From assembly GCF_030373185.1 (NCBI RefSeq), contig NZ_JAUCZH010000002.1, positions 186,001 to 250,000 on the forward strand: 64,000 nucleotides of DNA. The letters run 5' to 3'. Source of the DNA: Tabrizicola sp. (GTDB taxonomy: Bacteria > Pseudomonadota > Alphaproteobacteria > Rhodobacterales > Rhodobacteraceae). The notes under the pieces are model-generated. The model was not told where the DNA came from. It did no database searches and was given only the letters and a program-made list of their open reading frames with translations. Below, in pieces: positions 10,222 to 18,109 of this stretch (position 1 is its first letter; every line of letters begins with the position of its first letter). Position numbers and translations under genes: made by a program.

Positions 10222-11537
10222 TCCCCGGCCTTCTGGTTTCCGCGCCGGCCTCTGGCACGGGCAAGACCACGGTCATGCTCGGGCTTCTTGGCGCCTTGCG
10301 GGACAGAGGGCTGAAGGTGCAACCGTTCAAGAACGGGCCGGATTACATTGACCCCGCGTTTCACCGTGCGGCCAGTGGGCGGGAGAGTTTCAACCTTGAC
10401 AGCTGGGCGATGCCGGGGGCGATGCTGGACGGGATGCTGGCGGCGGCCGCAGGGGCGGACCTGGTGCTGGCCGAAGGCTCGATGGGCCTGTTCGACGGGG
10501 TGGCGCTGTCCGGCGCCAGCGGCAACGGGGCCAGCGCGGACCTTGCGGCACGGATGGGCTGGCCGGTGGTTCTGGTGATCGACGCCTCGGGGCAGGCGCA
10601 GACGGCGGCGGCGGTGGCGCTTGGCCTGGCGCGGTTCCGGCCCGGCGTGACGGTGGCGGGGGTGATCCTGAACCGGATCGCCAGCCCAAGGCATGAGGCG
10701 TTGGTCCGAAAAGGGATGGACGAGGCGGGGATCATGGTCCTTGGCGTTCTGCCCAAGCGGGCGGCGATTGCGATGCCGGAACGCCATCTTGGCCTTGTGC
10801 AGGCCGAGGAACAGCCCGCCCTGCAAGCCCTGATCGCCGAAGCCGCGCAACTGATGCGCGATGGCGTGGACCTTGACGCCCTGATCGCTGCCGCCGCCAC
10901 CAGCGCGACCCCGACCCCCGCCGCAAGGATCACGCCGCCCGGCCAGCGCATTGCCCTTGCCCGGGATGCCGCGTTCAGCTTCGTCTACCCCCACCTTCTG
11001 CACGGCTGGCGCGCGGCGGGGGCCGAGGTTCTGCCGTTCTCGCCCCTTGCCGATCAGGCCCCCGACCCCAGCGCCGATGTCTGCTGGCTGCCCGGTGGTT
11101 ATCCCGAACTGCATGCCGGGGCTTTGGCGGCGGCCAACCGATACCGCGCCGGGCTGCGGGCCTTTGCCGAGACAAAGCCCGTCCACGGCGAATGTGGGGG
11201 CTACATGGCGATGGGTGCGGCGCTGATCGACAAGGACGGCGCCCGGCATGACATGGCGGGGCTGCTGGGTCTGGTCACCAGCTATGCCAGCCGGAAGATG
11301 CATCTGGGTTACCGGATGGCGCGGCTTTTGCATGCCATCCCCGGCCATGCCACGGGCGCGCAACTGGCGGGGCATGAGTTCCACTATTCCACCATCCTGT
11401 CGCAACCCGATGCCCCCTTGGCCGAGGTTGCCGACGCGACCGGTGCGGCCGTGCCGGAAACCGGGTCCACTCGACGGCAGCCCGGCGGTGGGCTATCCAC
11501 CGGCACCTACTTCCACCTGATCGCAGGCGCAGAATGA
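10218..11537 (+). CDS. cobB: CobB, hydrogenobyrinic acid a,c-diamide synthase
   Basis: The 439-residue enzyme amidates the a and c side chains of hydrogenobyrinic acid using glutamine and ATP. It has an N-terminal dethiobiotin-synthetase-like ATPase with the P-loop [17 protein letters not shown] at about residues 7-23. The C-terminal class-I glutamine amidotransferase has its cysteine in [15 protein letters not shown] near residue 325 and a preceding PGGYPELHA oxyanion loop. It overlaps cobM and cobA by ATGA junctions at both ends. Confidence 0.94.
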   Translation: MIPGLLVSAPASGTGKTTVMLGLLGALRDRGLKVQPFKNGPDYIDPAFHRAASGRESFNLDSWAMPGAMLDGMLAAAAGADLVLAEGSMGLFDGVALSGASGNGASADLAARMGWPVVLVIDASGQAQTAAAVALGLARFRPGVTVAGVILNRIASPRHEALVRKGMDEAGIMVLGVLPKRAAIAMPERHLGLVQAEEQPALQALIAEAAQLMRDGVDLDALIAAAATSATPTPAARITPPGQRIALARDAAFSFVYPHLLHGWRAAGAEVLPFSPLADQAPDPSADVCWLPGGYPELHAGALAAANRYRAGLRAFAETKPVHGECGGYMAMGAALIDKDGARHDMAGLLGLVTSYASRKMHLGYRMARLLHAIPGHATGAQLAGHEFHYSTILSQPDAPLAEVADATGAAVPETGSTRRQPGGGLSTGTYFHLIAGAE

Positions 11538-12262
11538 CCGGCTTTGTCTCTTTCGTTTCTGCCGGACCCGGCGACCCCGACCTTCTTACGGTGAAGGCCG
11601 CCAAGGTGATCGGTGCCGCCGATGCCATACTTTATGACGATCTGTCCTCCGGTCCGATCCTTGCGCTTGCCCGGCCCGGCGCTGACCTTGTGGGCGTCGG
11701 CAAACGCGCGGGCCGGGCGTCACCAAAGCAGGATCACGTCAGCCGGCTTCTGGTGGATTATGCCCTGACCGGCGCGCATGTGGTGCGGTTGAAGTCCGGC
11801 GATTCCGGCATCTTCGGGCGGCTGGAAGAGGAACTGACCGCGCTGCAAGCCGCTGGTATCGCGTGTGAAATCATTCCCGGCGTCACCTCGGCTTCGGCGG
11901 CTGCCGCGGCTGCGGGCATCCCGCTGACCCGGCGGACCCATGCCCAAAGGGTGCAGTTCGTCACCGCCGCAGATACCTCGGGCAACCTGCCGCCGGGGCT
12001 GAACCTGCCCGCCCTGGCCGACCCCGGTGCGACAACCGTGGTCTTCATGGGCAAGCGCACCTTTCCTGCCCTTGCGGCGGCCCTTGTCGCGCAGGGCCTG
12101 TCACCTGACACCCCGGCGCTTCTGGCCGAAAGCGTCTCGACCCCCGATCAGCGCTTGCACCGGTCTACCATCGCGGCACTGGCGCAAACGCTTGCCGAAG
12201 ATCGCAGCGCCCTGCCCGGCCTGATCATCTATGGCGCGTTGGCGGACAGCCCCACAGACTGA
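11534..12262 (+). CDS. cobA: CobA, uroporphyrinogen-III C-methyltransferase
   Basis: A 242-residue SUMT that methylates uroporphyrinogen III at C-2 and C-7 to precorrin-2, the first committed step of corrin synthesis. It shows VSAGPGDPDLLTVKAAKVIG at the N-terminus, VVRLKSGDSGIFGRLEEEL near residue 80, and VVFMGKRTFPALAAAL. It has no CysG-type siroheme domains, as expected for a dedicated B12 SUMT. The start overlaps cobB (ATGA). It is the last gene before the riboswitch. Confidence 0.94.
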   Translation: MTGFVSFVSAGPGDPDLLTVKAAKVIGAADAILYDDLSSGPILALARPGADLVGVGKRAGRASPKQDHVSRLLVDYALTGAHVVRLKSGDSGIFGRLEEELTALQAAGIACEIIPGVTSASAAAAAAGIPLTRRTHAQRVQFVTAADTSGNLPPGLNLPALADPGATTVVFMGKRTFPALAAALVAQGLSPDTPALLAESVSTPDQRLHRSTIAALAQTLAEDRSALPGLIIYGALADSPTD

Positions 12263-12297
12263 CGTCGCAGATTGGCCCTGCCCGGTCGCTTGCCACC

Positions 12298-12326
12298 TTG
12301 ACCGGACCGCGACCGAGGCGCAAACA
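12298..12326 (+). promoter_or_regulatory. Candidate promoter for the riboswitch-cbiM-cobF transcript
   Basis: A TTGACC hexamer (12298-12303) is followed after 17 bp by CAAACA (12321-12326), a few bases before the predicted riboswitch 5' end. The -10 is weak; position and spacing are the support. Confidence 0.35.
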
Positions 12327-12330
12327 GGCG

Positions 12331-12530
12331 GGGCAAGGTGTCCCATCATGCGCAAAGCGCCGGGACTGAAACGGGAATGAGGAGCGGGCTTACCTGAGTC
12401 AGGAGCCTGTGTCATCAGCCGCCCCCGCGACTGTCAGCGGTGAGCGGGTCTTCAACCAGCCACTGTCCGCAAGGATGGGAAGGCGAAGACCCGCCGCGAT
12501 CCGCCAGCCAGGAGACCGGCCTTGCATGAT
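12331..12530 (+). ncRNA. Cobalamin (AdoCbl) riboswitch upstream of cbiM
   Basis: The leader carries the hallmark elements in order: a GAAACGGGAAT block near 12368, a GCCCCCGCGACTGT segment near 12421, a GGGAAGGCGAAGAC element near 12477, and the B12 box AGCCAGGAGACCGGCC at about 12506-12521. The outer stem can form between CAAGG (12334-12338) and CCTTG (12520-12524). It ends about 40 nt before the cbiM start, with the SD (GGAGGG) downstream, consistent with control of translation initiation. It is the only riboswitch found in this cob region. Confidence 0.93.
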
Positions 12531-12570
12531 CGTGAAAAACCACCGTCGGGTGTGACGGAATGGAGGGACC

Positions 12571-13242
12571 ATGCATATCGAACCAGGCCTCGTTGACGGG
12601 GCCAAGATCGTGCTAAGCTACGCAACCGCTGCTGCCGCTGGCGGCACGGCACTTTACCACATTACCAAGGCCACCCGGCAAAGCGGGCTTGCCTCGGTTG
12701 CCGCGCGGGCGGTGATTGCCACCGTGGGCGTCTTCATCTTCTTCGAGCTGCTGCCGCACTTTGCCGTGGGCGTCAGCGAGGTGCATTTCATCCTTGGCTC
12801 TACCCTGTTCCTGATCCTTGGGGCCGGGCCTGCGGCCATCGGGCTGGCGGCGGGGCTGCTGATCCAGGGGCTGTTCTTCTCGCCCTTCGATCTGCCGCAA
12901 TACGGAATGAACCTGACCACTCTTCTGGTGCCGCTTTTTGCGCTGCATGCGGTTGCCAAGCGCGTCATCGCGCCCGGCACGGCCTATGTGGATCTTGAAT
13001 ACCGGCAGGTTCTGGCGCTGTCGGCGGTCTATCAGGGCGGGGTCGTCACCTGGGTTGCCTTCTGGGCGGTCTATGGTGCCGGTTTCAGCGCAGAATCGCT
13101 GGCGGCCATTGCCACCTTCGGTGCGGCCTACATGGTTGTCGTGCTGATCGAGCCGATTGCCGATCTGGCGGTGCTTGGTCTTGCCAAGGCGCTGAAGGGT
13201 CAGGGCTCGCCCTTCGTCACCCCACGGCTTTACGCGGCCTGA
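12571..13242 (+). CDS. cbiM: CbiM-type cobalt uptake permease (ECF substrate-binding subunit)
   Basis: A 223-residue membrane protein starting MHIEPG, close to the MHI(M/H)(E)G N-terminus that coordinates the metal in CbiM/NikM. Several hydrophobic helices follow, with the conserved LPHFAVGVSEVHFILGSTLF and DLPQYGMNLTTLLVP-like segments. It sits directly behind a cobalamin riboswitch, so its substrate is most likely Co2+. No CbiN, CbiQ or CbiO gene is adjacent, so it works either alone or with partners encoded elsewhere. The SD is GGAGGGACC before ATG 12571. Confidence 0.85.
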   Translation: MHIEPGLVDGAKIVLSYATAAAAGGTALYHITKATRQSGLASVAARAVIATVGVFIFFELLPHFAVGVSEVHFILGSTLFLILGAGPAAIGLAAGLLIQGLFFSPFDLPQYGMNLTTLLVPLFALHAVAKRVIAPGTAYVDLEYRQVLALSAVYQGGVVTWVAFWAVYGAGFSAESLAAIATFGAAYMVVVLIEPIADLAVLGLAKALKGQGSPFVTPRLYAA

Positions 13243-13294
13243 ACCAAAGCGGCGCGGCCTTGCCAAGGGCCGCGCCTGCCTGCAAAAGACCCAG

Positions 13295-14041
13295 ATGATC
13301 ACCCTTTCCCTTATCGGTATCGGCACCGGCAACCCGGACCACCTGACCGCGCAAGCCGCAAAGGCGCTGAATCTGGCTGACCTGATTCTCCTGCCCCGCA
13401 AGGGCGATGACAAATCCGATCTTGCCGATATCCGCCGCCTGATCCTGTCGCAGGCCCTGTCTGCCCCGGTTCCGGTCGCGGAATATGATGTGCCGAAGCG
13501 GGCAGACCAGACCGATTACCTTGGCGCGGTGAATGATTGGCACGATGCCATCGCCCGGGTCTGGCGCGACGCCATCGCCGCGCATCTGCCGCAGGGTGGC
13601 AGCGTCGCGCTGATGGTCTGGGGGGATCCCTCGCTTTACGACAGCACCCTGCGCATCGCCGCCCGCCTGCCGGACATTTCGGTCAAGGTGATCCCCGGCA
13701 TCACCTCGCTTCAGGTGCTGACGGCGGCGCATGCAATTCCGCTGAACACCCTTGCCGCGCCCGTCACCATCACCACAGGCCGCCAGCTACGAGATCACGG
13801 CTGGCCCGAGGGGGCGGTGACGCTGGCGGTGATGCTGGACAAGGGCGGGGCGTTCACCAGCATCGACCCGCAAGGCGTGACGATCTGGTGGGGCGCTTAT
13901 GTCGGCATGCCCGAGGAAACACTGATCCACGGGCCGTTGTCGCAGGTATCGGACGAAATCCTTGCCACCCGCGCAAGGTTGCGGGCTGAACATGGCTGGA
14001 TCATGGATATCTATCTGCTGCGTCGCGGCATCGATGTCTGA
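13295..14041 (+). CDS. cobF: CobF, precorrin-6A synthase (deacetylating), precorrin-5 C(1)-methyltransferase
   Basis: A 248-residue SAM methylase that methylates C-1 of precorrin-5 and releases the extruded acetate, a step specific to the aerobic pathway. It shows LSLIGIGTGNPDHLTAQAAK at the N-terminus, VALMVWGDPSLYDSTLRIAA, and VKVIPGITSLQVLTAAHAIP. It is 52 bp after cbiM and so probably on the riboswitch-controlled transcript. Its last 8 bp overlap the next gene. Confidence 0.93.
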   Translation: MITLSLIGIGTGNPDHLTAQAAKALNLADLILLPRKGDDKSDLADIRRLILSQALSAPVPVAEYDVPKRADQTDYLGAVNDWHDAIARVWRDAIAAHLPQGGSVALMVWGDPSLYDSTLRIAARLPDISVKVIPGITSLQVLTAAHAIPLNTLAAPVTITTGRQLRDHGWPEGAVTLAVMLDKGGAFTSIDPQGVTIWWGAYVGMPEETLIHGPLSQVSDEILATRARLRAEHGWIMDIYLLRRGIDV

Positions 14042-14978
14042 CCTGATCGCCCGCGCTCTGCCATCTTACGGGCTGCCGCCCGACACGCCGCTGACCCTGC
14101 TGAACCGGTCCGAAAACGAGACCTGGCGCGCGGGTGACCTGATCCTGCGGCTGCACCGGCACGGCTATCACACCAAGGCCGAGATCGCATCGGAACTGGT
14201 CTGGCTGACTGCGTTGCAAGACCTGCCGGGCTTGCGCGTGGTTCGGCCAGTGGCAGGCAAGACCGGCCCGGTGACCGAGATTGACGGCCGCTTCATCGTC
14301 GGCTTTGCCCCAATCGCCGGGCAGGAATTGCAGCCGGGCGATGACCTTTCCCGCTGGTTCGGTCCCTTGGGCGAAATCACCGCCCGCCTCCATCTGCAAG
14401 CGCGCGGCTGGACCCTGCCCCCGGGGTTCACCCGCAAGCGCTGGGATGTGGACACGATCCTTGGGCCGGACCCGCATTGGGGCCATTGGCTACAGGCGCG
14501 GGGGCTTGATGAAGCGGGCGGGACGCTTCTGGCCCGCGCGACCGGGGCGCTTGCGGCGAAGCTGACCGCCTATGGCACCGGCCCCGAGGCCTTTGGCCTG
14601 ATCCACGCCGATCTCAGGCTTGCGAACCTGATGGTCAGCGGTGACACCCTGACCGCCATCGACTTTGACGATTGCGGCTTTGGCTGGTGGGCCTATGACC
14701 TTGCCGCCGCGCTGTCGTTCATCGAGACCGATCCGCGCCTGCCCGATCTGATCGCCTGCTGGTGCGAAGGCTACAGCCGCGTCGCCCCGTTGCGTGCCGA
14801 AGACCGCGCGATGATCCCCGCGCTGATCTTCCTGCGCCGGGTGCTGCTGACCGCGTGGCTTGCCACCCGCGCCGACAGTGACACCGCCGAGGCACTGGGC
14901 GGGCCTGCCTATACTTCAGGCACTCTGGCCTTGGCCGACAGGTTTCTGACCGACGGTCTGGCGGATTTCCGGCCCTGA
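14034..14978 (+). CDS. APH/choline-kinase-fold phosphotransferase in the cob cluster
   Basis: A 314-residue protein of the aminoglycoside-phosphotransferase/SrkA-like kinase fold. The catalytic loop LIHADLRLANLMV is near residue 200 and the metal-binding DFDDCGFGWWAYDLAAAL near residue 220. Its start overlaps the cobF stop by 8 bp (ATGTCTGA), so it is translationally coupled to a cobalamin gene. The substrate is unknown. A small amino alcohol or amino acid kinase feeding the nucleotide loop is possible from context but unproven; it may equally be an unrelated homoserine-kinase-type enzyme. Confidence 0.8.
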   Translation: MSDLIARALPSYGLPPDTPLTLLNRSENETWRAGDLILRLHRHGYHTKAEIASELVWLTALQDLPGLRVVRPVAGKTGPVTEIDGRFIVGFAPIAGQELQPGDDLSRWFGPLGEITARLHLQARGWTLPPGFTRKRWDVDTILGPDPHWGHWLQARGLDEAGGTLLARATGALAAKLTAYGTGPEAFGLIHADLRLANLMVSGDTLTAIDFDDCGFGWWAYDLAAALSFIETDPRLPDLIACWCEGYSRVAPLRAEDRAMIPALIFLRRVLLTAWLATRADSDTAEALGGPAYTSGTLALADRFLTDGLADFRP

Positions 14979-15048
14979 GCCCACCGCACAGGTCCGCGAC
15001 GGAAGGTTGCGGTTGAGCCATCTTTGCCCCCTGTGTTAGCCTGATCGC

Positions 15049-15077
15049 GACACGGCGGCCCCGTGTCTTCGGGCCGC
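15049..15077 (+). promoter_or_regulatory. Two mutually exclusive hairpins upstream of the quinone reductase gene
   Basis: GACACGG (15049-15055) pairs with CCGTGTC (15061-15067) over a 5-nt loop. GCGGCCC (15055-15061) pairs perfectly with GGGCCGC (15071-15077). The arms overlap, so only one stem can form at a time, as in attenuators. No T-tract follows the second stem, so a transcription terminator is not evident. Confidence 0.35.
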
Positions 15078-15117
15078 TATCCTGCGTCCCGGCAACGCCA
15101 GACCCTCGGTCGTTCCC

Positions 15118-15762
15118 ATGCGCGCCCTTGTCGTCTACTGCCACCCCCGCCCCGACAGTTTCAATGCGGCGGTGCGTGATCTTGTCGTCTCGAAACTTCA
15201 GGCCGCCGGCGCCGAGGTCAGGGTGAACGACCTTTACGGCAGGGGGTTCCAACCCGTCCTGACCGGGCCGGAATGGCAGGGCTACCTTGACTGCCCGAAG
15301 AACACCACCTGCGTCGCGCAGGACGTCGAGGATGTCCGCTGGTGCGACACGCTGATCTTCGTCTATCCGACCTGGTGGTATGGCCTGCCAGCCATGCTCA
15401 AGGGCTGGCTTGACCGGGTCCTGTTGCCGGATGTGGCCTTTCACATGCCAGACGCGCAGCACAAGACCATCCGCCCCGGCCTGCGCCATATCTCGCGGTT
15501 GGGGATCTTTACCACCTGTGGCGCAAGCTGGCTGGTGACGCAGGTTGTCGGGGCGCCGGGCAAGCGCACGCTAACGCGCGGGGTCGGGTTTCTATGCCAG
15601 CCGGGCAAGCGCACGGCCTTTGCGGCGCATTACCTGATGGACAGTTCGACACCCGCAAGCCGCGCGCGGCATCTGTCACGCATGGCCCGGCAGATTGACA
15701 AGCTGATCGGGCGCAAGACCGTGGACCTTCCGGAACGATCCCGGTCGGTGGCTGCGGAATAG
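15118..15762 (+). CDS. Flavodoxin-fold NAD(P)H dehydrogenase (quinone), KefF/MdaB/NQO-like
   Basis: A 214-residue protein of the flavodoxin-2 family. It opens RALVVYCHPRPDSFNAAVRD, the FMN/FAD phosphate-binding loop, and has DTLIFVYPTWWYGLPAMLKGWLDR (split over residues 78-101), the typical quinone-reductase active-site segment. It probably reduces quinones or similar acceptors with NAD(P)H in the cytoplasm. It follows the phosphotransferase after 139 bp containing a possible attenuator, and is convergent with znuA (12-bp gap). A link to corrin reduction is possible but there is no direct evidence. Confidence 0.82.
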   Translation: MRALVVYCHPRPDSFNAAVRDLVVSKLQAAGAEVRVNDLYGRGFQPVLTGPEWQGYLDCPKNTTCVAQDVEDVRWCDTLIFVYPTWWYGLPAMLKGWLDRVLLPDVAFHMPDAQHKTIRPGLRHISRLGIFTTCGASWLVTQVVGAPGKRTLTRGVGFLCQPGKRTAFAAHYLMDSSTPASRARHLSRMARQIDKLIGRKTVDLPERSRSVAAE

Positions 15763-15774
15763 CGGACCCAGCCC

Positions 15775-16761
15775 TTAACCCTTGACGCAATCCGCGATGG
15801 TCGTGGCCATGCCTTGCAGCAAGGCCGCATAGGCCCCCGGCCCCGCCTCAAGCGAGGAACCAACCGGGTCAAGCGCGCCGCCAATCCGTGCGCCGGTGCC
15901 TTCGGCCATCTGGGTCACGAGCGCCGGGTCGTGCTGGGTTTCAGGGAAAATGCAGAGCACCTCGCCCGCCTCCAGCTTTGCGCGCAACTCCTTCAGGCGT
16001 GCCGCCCCGGGTGAGGCCGCATCGCCCAGCGCGATGCTGCCGGCAAAGTTCAGGCCGTAATGCGCGCCGAAATAGCCGTAGGCATCGTGGAAGGTGACAA
16101 GAGGTTTGCCCTTGACCGGCTCCAGCATGGCCGAGATATCGCTGTCCAGAGCGTCAAGCCGCTCGGCCGCAGCGATGGCATTGGCGGCATAGGTGGCAGA
16201 GTTGTCGGGGTCGAGCCCGGACAGTTCCGCCGCGATCAGGCCCAGCCAATGCTGACCATTCCCGGGGTCAAGCCAAGCATGGGGGTCCAAACCGTCATGT
16301 CCATGGTCGTCGTGACCTGCATCGTCGTGACCTGCATCGTCGTGGCCCGCATCTTCATGAGCATGGTCGTCATGGCCAGCCTCGCCATGGCTTTCCGTTT
16401 CATCGTCGTGGCCGTGTTCGCCGCTGTCCTCGCCATAGCTGCGCAGCGCGGTCCCCTTGGCATCCAGAAGCCCAAGCGAAGCCGCTCCCGCCGGGCGGTT
16501 CTTCATGGCGCTGTCCAACCATGGGGTCAGTTCCGGACCAATCCAGACCACAAGGTCAGACCCGGCCACCGCGCCCGCCTGACTGGGGCGCAACTGGAAG
16601 TCATGCCCGTCCGAACCCTTGTCAAGCAACAGTTCCGGCTGTCCAAGATCGCCCATCACCTCGGCCACCAGCGCATGCACCGGGGGAATGTCCGTCACCA
16701 CTTTCGGCACCTCGGCAAAGGCCGGGGTGCTGGCAATGACCAGAGTTATGATATAACGCAT
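15775..16761 (-). CDS. znuA: ZnuA, zinc ABC transporter periplasmic binding protein
   Basis: A 328-residue cluster A-I binding protein with an N-terminal signal peptide (MRYIITLVIASTPAFA). It has TDIPPVHALVAEVMGD, the metal-ligand region GSDGHDFQLRPSQA, and a long acidic, His-rich loop (about residues 118-160) typical of zinc-specific ZnuA. DPHAWLDPGNGQHW follows the loop. Part of the loop is a tandem pentapeptide (DAGHD). It is divergent from zur, and a Zur-box-like dyad overlaps its first codons. The SD AAGGGAAT precedes the ATG. Confidence 0.94.
   Translation of the reverse strand: MRYIITLVIASTPAFAEVPKVVTDIPPVHALVAEVMGDLGQPELLLDKGSDGHDFQLRPSQAGAVAGSDLVVWIGPELTPWLDSAMKNRPAGAASLGLLDAKGTALRSYGEDSGEHGHDDETESHGEAGHDDHAHEDAGHDDAGHDDAGHDDHGHDGLDPHAWLDPGNGQHWLGLIAAELSGLDPDNSATYAANAIAAAERLDALDSDISAMLEPVKGKPLVTFHDAYGYFGAHYGLNFAGSIALGDAASPGAARLKELRAKLEAGEVLCIFPETQHDPALVTQMAEGTGARIGGALDPVGSSLEAGPGAYAALLQGMATTIADCVKG
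16309..16353. repeat. 15-bp tandem repeat inside znuA (His-rich loop)
   Basis: Three head-to-tail copies of GTCGTGACCTGCATC (plus-strand reading), the third with two changes, encode consecutive DAGHD units of the ZnuA metal-binding loop. Copy-number change would lengthen or shorten the loop in frame. Confidence 0.8.
16745..16757. promoter_or_regulatory. Candidate Zur operator within znuA codons 2-6
   Basis: GTTAT-GAT-ATAAC is a perfect 5-3-5 dyad. It shares GTTATGATAT with the second site at 16798-16812 read on the other strand. It lies just inside the znuA coding start. Confidence 0.55.
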
Positions 16762-16797
16762 TGGAATTCCCTTTCCTGGATCGGGTCGCTATATGAA

Positions 16798-16812
16798 TGT
16801 AATATCATAACA
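16798..16812. promoter_or_regulatory. Candidate Zur operator between znuA and zur
   Basis: TGTAATATCATAACA is a near-perfect dyad (TGTTAT / ATTACA on the other strand) in the 65-bp divergent gap, 14 bp before the zur start. It is placed to control both zur-znuCB and znuA. Confidence 0.65.
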
Positions 16813-16826
16813 GGTCAAGCCACAAG

Positions 16827-17348
16827 ATGACCCATCAGCACGAACGCTCTGACTGCCCCGGTTGCGCGGCGCCAGAACTGGCTTTTTCCGCGCATGACCA
16901 CGCCCACTGCGCAGCCGATGCGCTGGCGCGGGCCGAAGCCGTGACCAGCGCCGCAGGCGTTCGGCTGACGCCCGTCCGCCGCCGGGTGCTGGAGATATTG
17001 CTCGAAGAACACAGGGCGCTTGGTGCCTATGACGTGCTTGGACGGCTTGCGGCGGAAGGCTTTGGCAACCAGCCCCCCGTCGCCTATCGCGCGCTGGAGT
17101 TTCTGGTGGAACAGGGCCTTGCCCACCGCATCCAGCGGCTGAATGCCTTTACCGCCTGCATCCATCCCGGCGAACAGCACGCCCCGGCCTTTCTGATCTG
17201 CCGCAACTGTGCCGCCGTGGCCGAGGCCGAGGCTGGCCCGGCGCGCGCCGCCCTTGACGCCGCCGCAGCGCGGGTCGGCTTTACCATAGAACGTTCCACC
17301 ATCGAGGCGCTTGGCCTTTGCCCCGCCTGCCGCGAGTCAACATCATGA
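16827..17348 (+). CDS. zur: Zur, Fur-family zinc-responsive repressor
   Basis: A 173-residue Fur-family regulator. The winged-helix part RLTPVRRRVLEILLEEHRALGAYDVL leads to PPVAYRALEFLVEQGLAHRI. The structural zinc site is formed by FLICRNCAAV and LGLCPACRES. The N-terminus has an additional Cys/His-rich stretch (CPGC, then HDHAHC), extra potential metal ligands compared with E. coli Zur. It is divergent from znuA and overlaps znuC by ATGA, so it probably represses its own operon when zinc is plentiful. Confidence 0.9.
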   Translation: MTHQHERSDCPGCAAPELAFSAHDHAHCAADALARAEAVTSAAGVRLTPVRRRVLEILLEEHRALGAYDVLGRLAAEGFGNQPPVAYRALEFLVEQGLAHRIQRLNAFTACIHPGEQHAPAFLICRNCAAVAEAEAGPARAALDAAAARVGFTIERSTIEALGLCPACRESTS

Positions 17349-18109
17349 GCCTGATCGCCGCTGACCATATCTGCGTCCGTTTCGACGGCAACGAAGTTCT
17401 GCATGACGTCAGCCTGCAAATCGCCCCCGGCGAGATCGTCACCATCCTTGGCCCGAACGGGTCTGGAAAATCCACGTTGCTGCGTGCGCTCTTGGGAATC
17501 CTGCCGGTGGCCGAGGGACGAATCCTGCGGCAGGCGGGCTTGCGGATCGGCTATGTCCCGCAGCGGCTGATGATTGACCGGACAATGCCGATCACGGTGC
17601 GGCGGTTCCTGTCGCTGCCAGTCCGCGTATCCGACGCCGCCGCCGCCGAAGCCCTGGCGCGGGTCGGGATGGCCGGGCATGGCGCGGAACAGATGACCGC
17701 GCTTTCCGGCGGGCAGTTGCAGCGGGTGCTTCTGGCGCGCGCGCTTCTGGGCAACCCCCAGGTGCTGATGCTGGATGAACCCACGCAAGGGCTGGACCAG
17801 CCCGGCGAGGCGTCCTTCTACCGCTTGATCGAAGAGGTCCGCCGCGATACCGGGGCTGCGATCCTGATGATCAGCCATGACCTGCATGTGGTTATGGCGG
17901 CGAGTGACCGGGTGATCTGCCTGAACGGCCACATCTGCTGCGAAGGCACACCGCGGGTGGTGTCGACCGCGCCGGAATACCGCGCGCTGTTCGGCCTCGG
18001 CACCCAAGGTGCGCTGGCGCTTTACCGGCACGAACATGACCACGAACACCGGGCCGATGATGGCCATGCCCATCATCATCACCATTACCACGAGCATGAC
18101 CATGCTTGA
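17345..18109 (+). CDS. znuC: ZnuC, zinc ABC transporter ATPase with His-rich C-terminal tail
   Basis: A 254-residue ABC ATPase with Walker A GPNGSGKST (about residue 40), signature LSGGQLQRVLLARALLG, Walker B VLMLDEPTQGLDQ, and the switch histidine in MISHDLHVV. It powers zinc import through ZnuB. The last 26 residues contain 13 histidines plus Asp/Glu, a cytoplasmic metal-binding tail that may sense or buffer zinc. The start overlaps the zur stop (ATGA); an upstream GTG/ATG at 17318 lies within zur. The 3' end overlaps znuB by 8 bp. Confidence 0.93.
   Translation: MSLIAADHICVRFDGNEVLHDVSLQIAPGEIVTILGPNGSGKSTLLRALLGILPVAEGRILRQAGLRIGYVPQRLMIDRTMPITVRRFLSLPVRVSDAAAAEALARVGMAGHGAEQMTALSGGQLQRVLLARALLGNPQVLMLDEPTQGLDQPGEASFYRLIEEVRRDTGAAILMISHDLHVVMAASDRVICLNGHICCEGTPRVVSTAPEYRALFGLGTQGALALYRHEHDHEHRADDGHAHHHHHYHEHDHA

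Noticed and set aside
16300-16400. Repeats in znuA as a possible CRISPR array
   Set aside because: Units are contiguous 15-bp tandems without spacers and encode the His-rich loop in frame.
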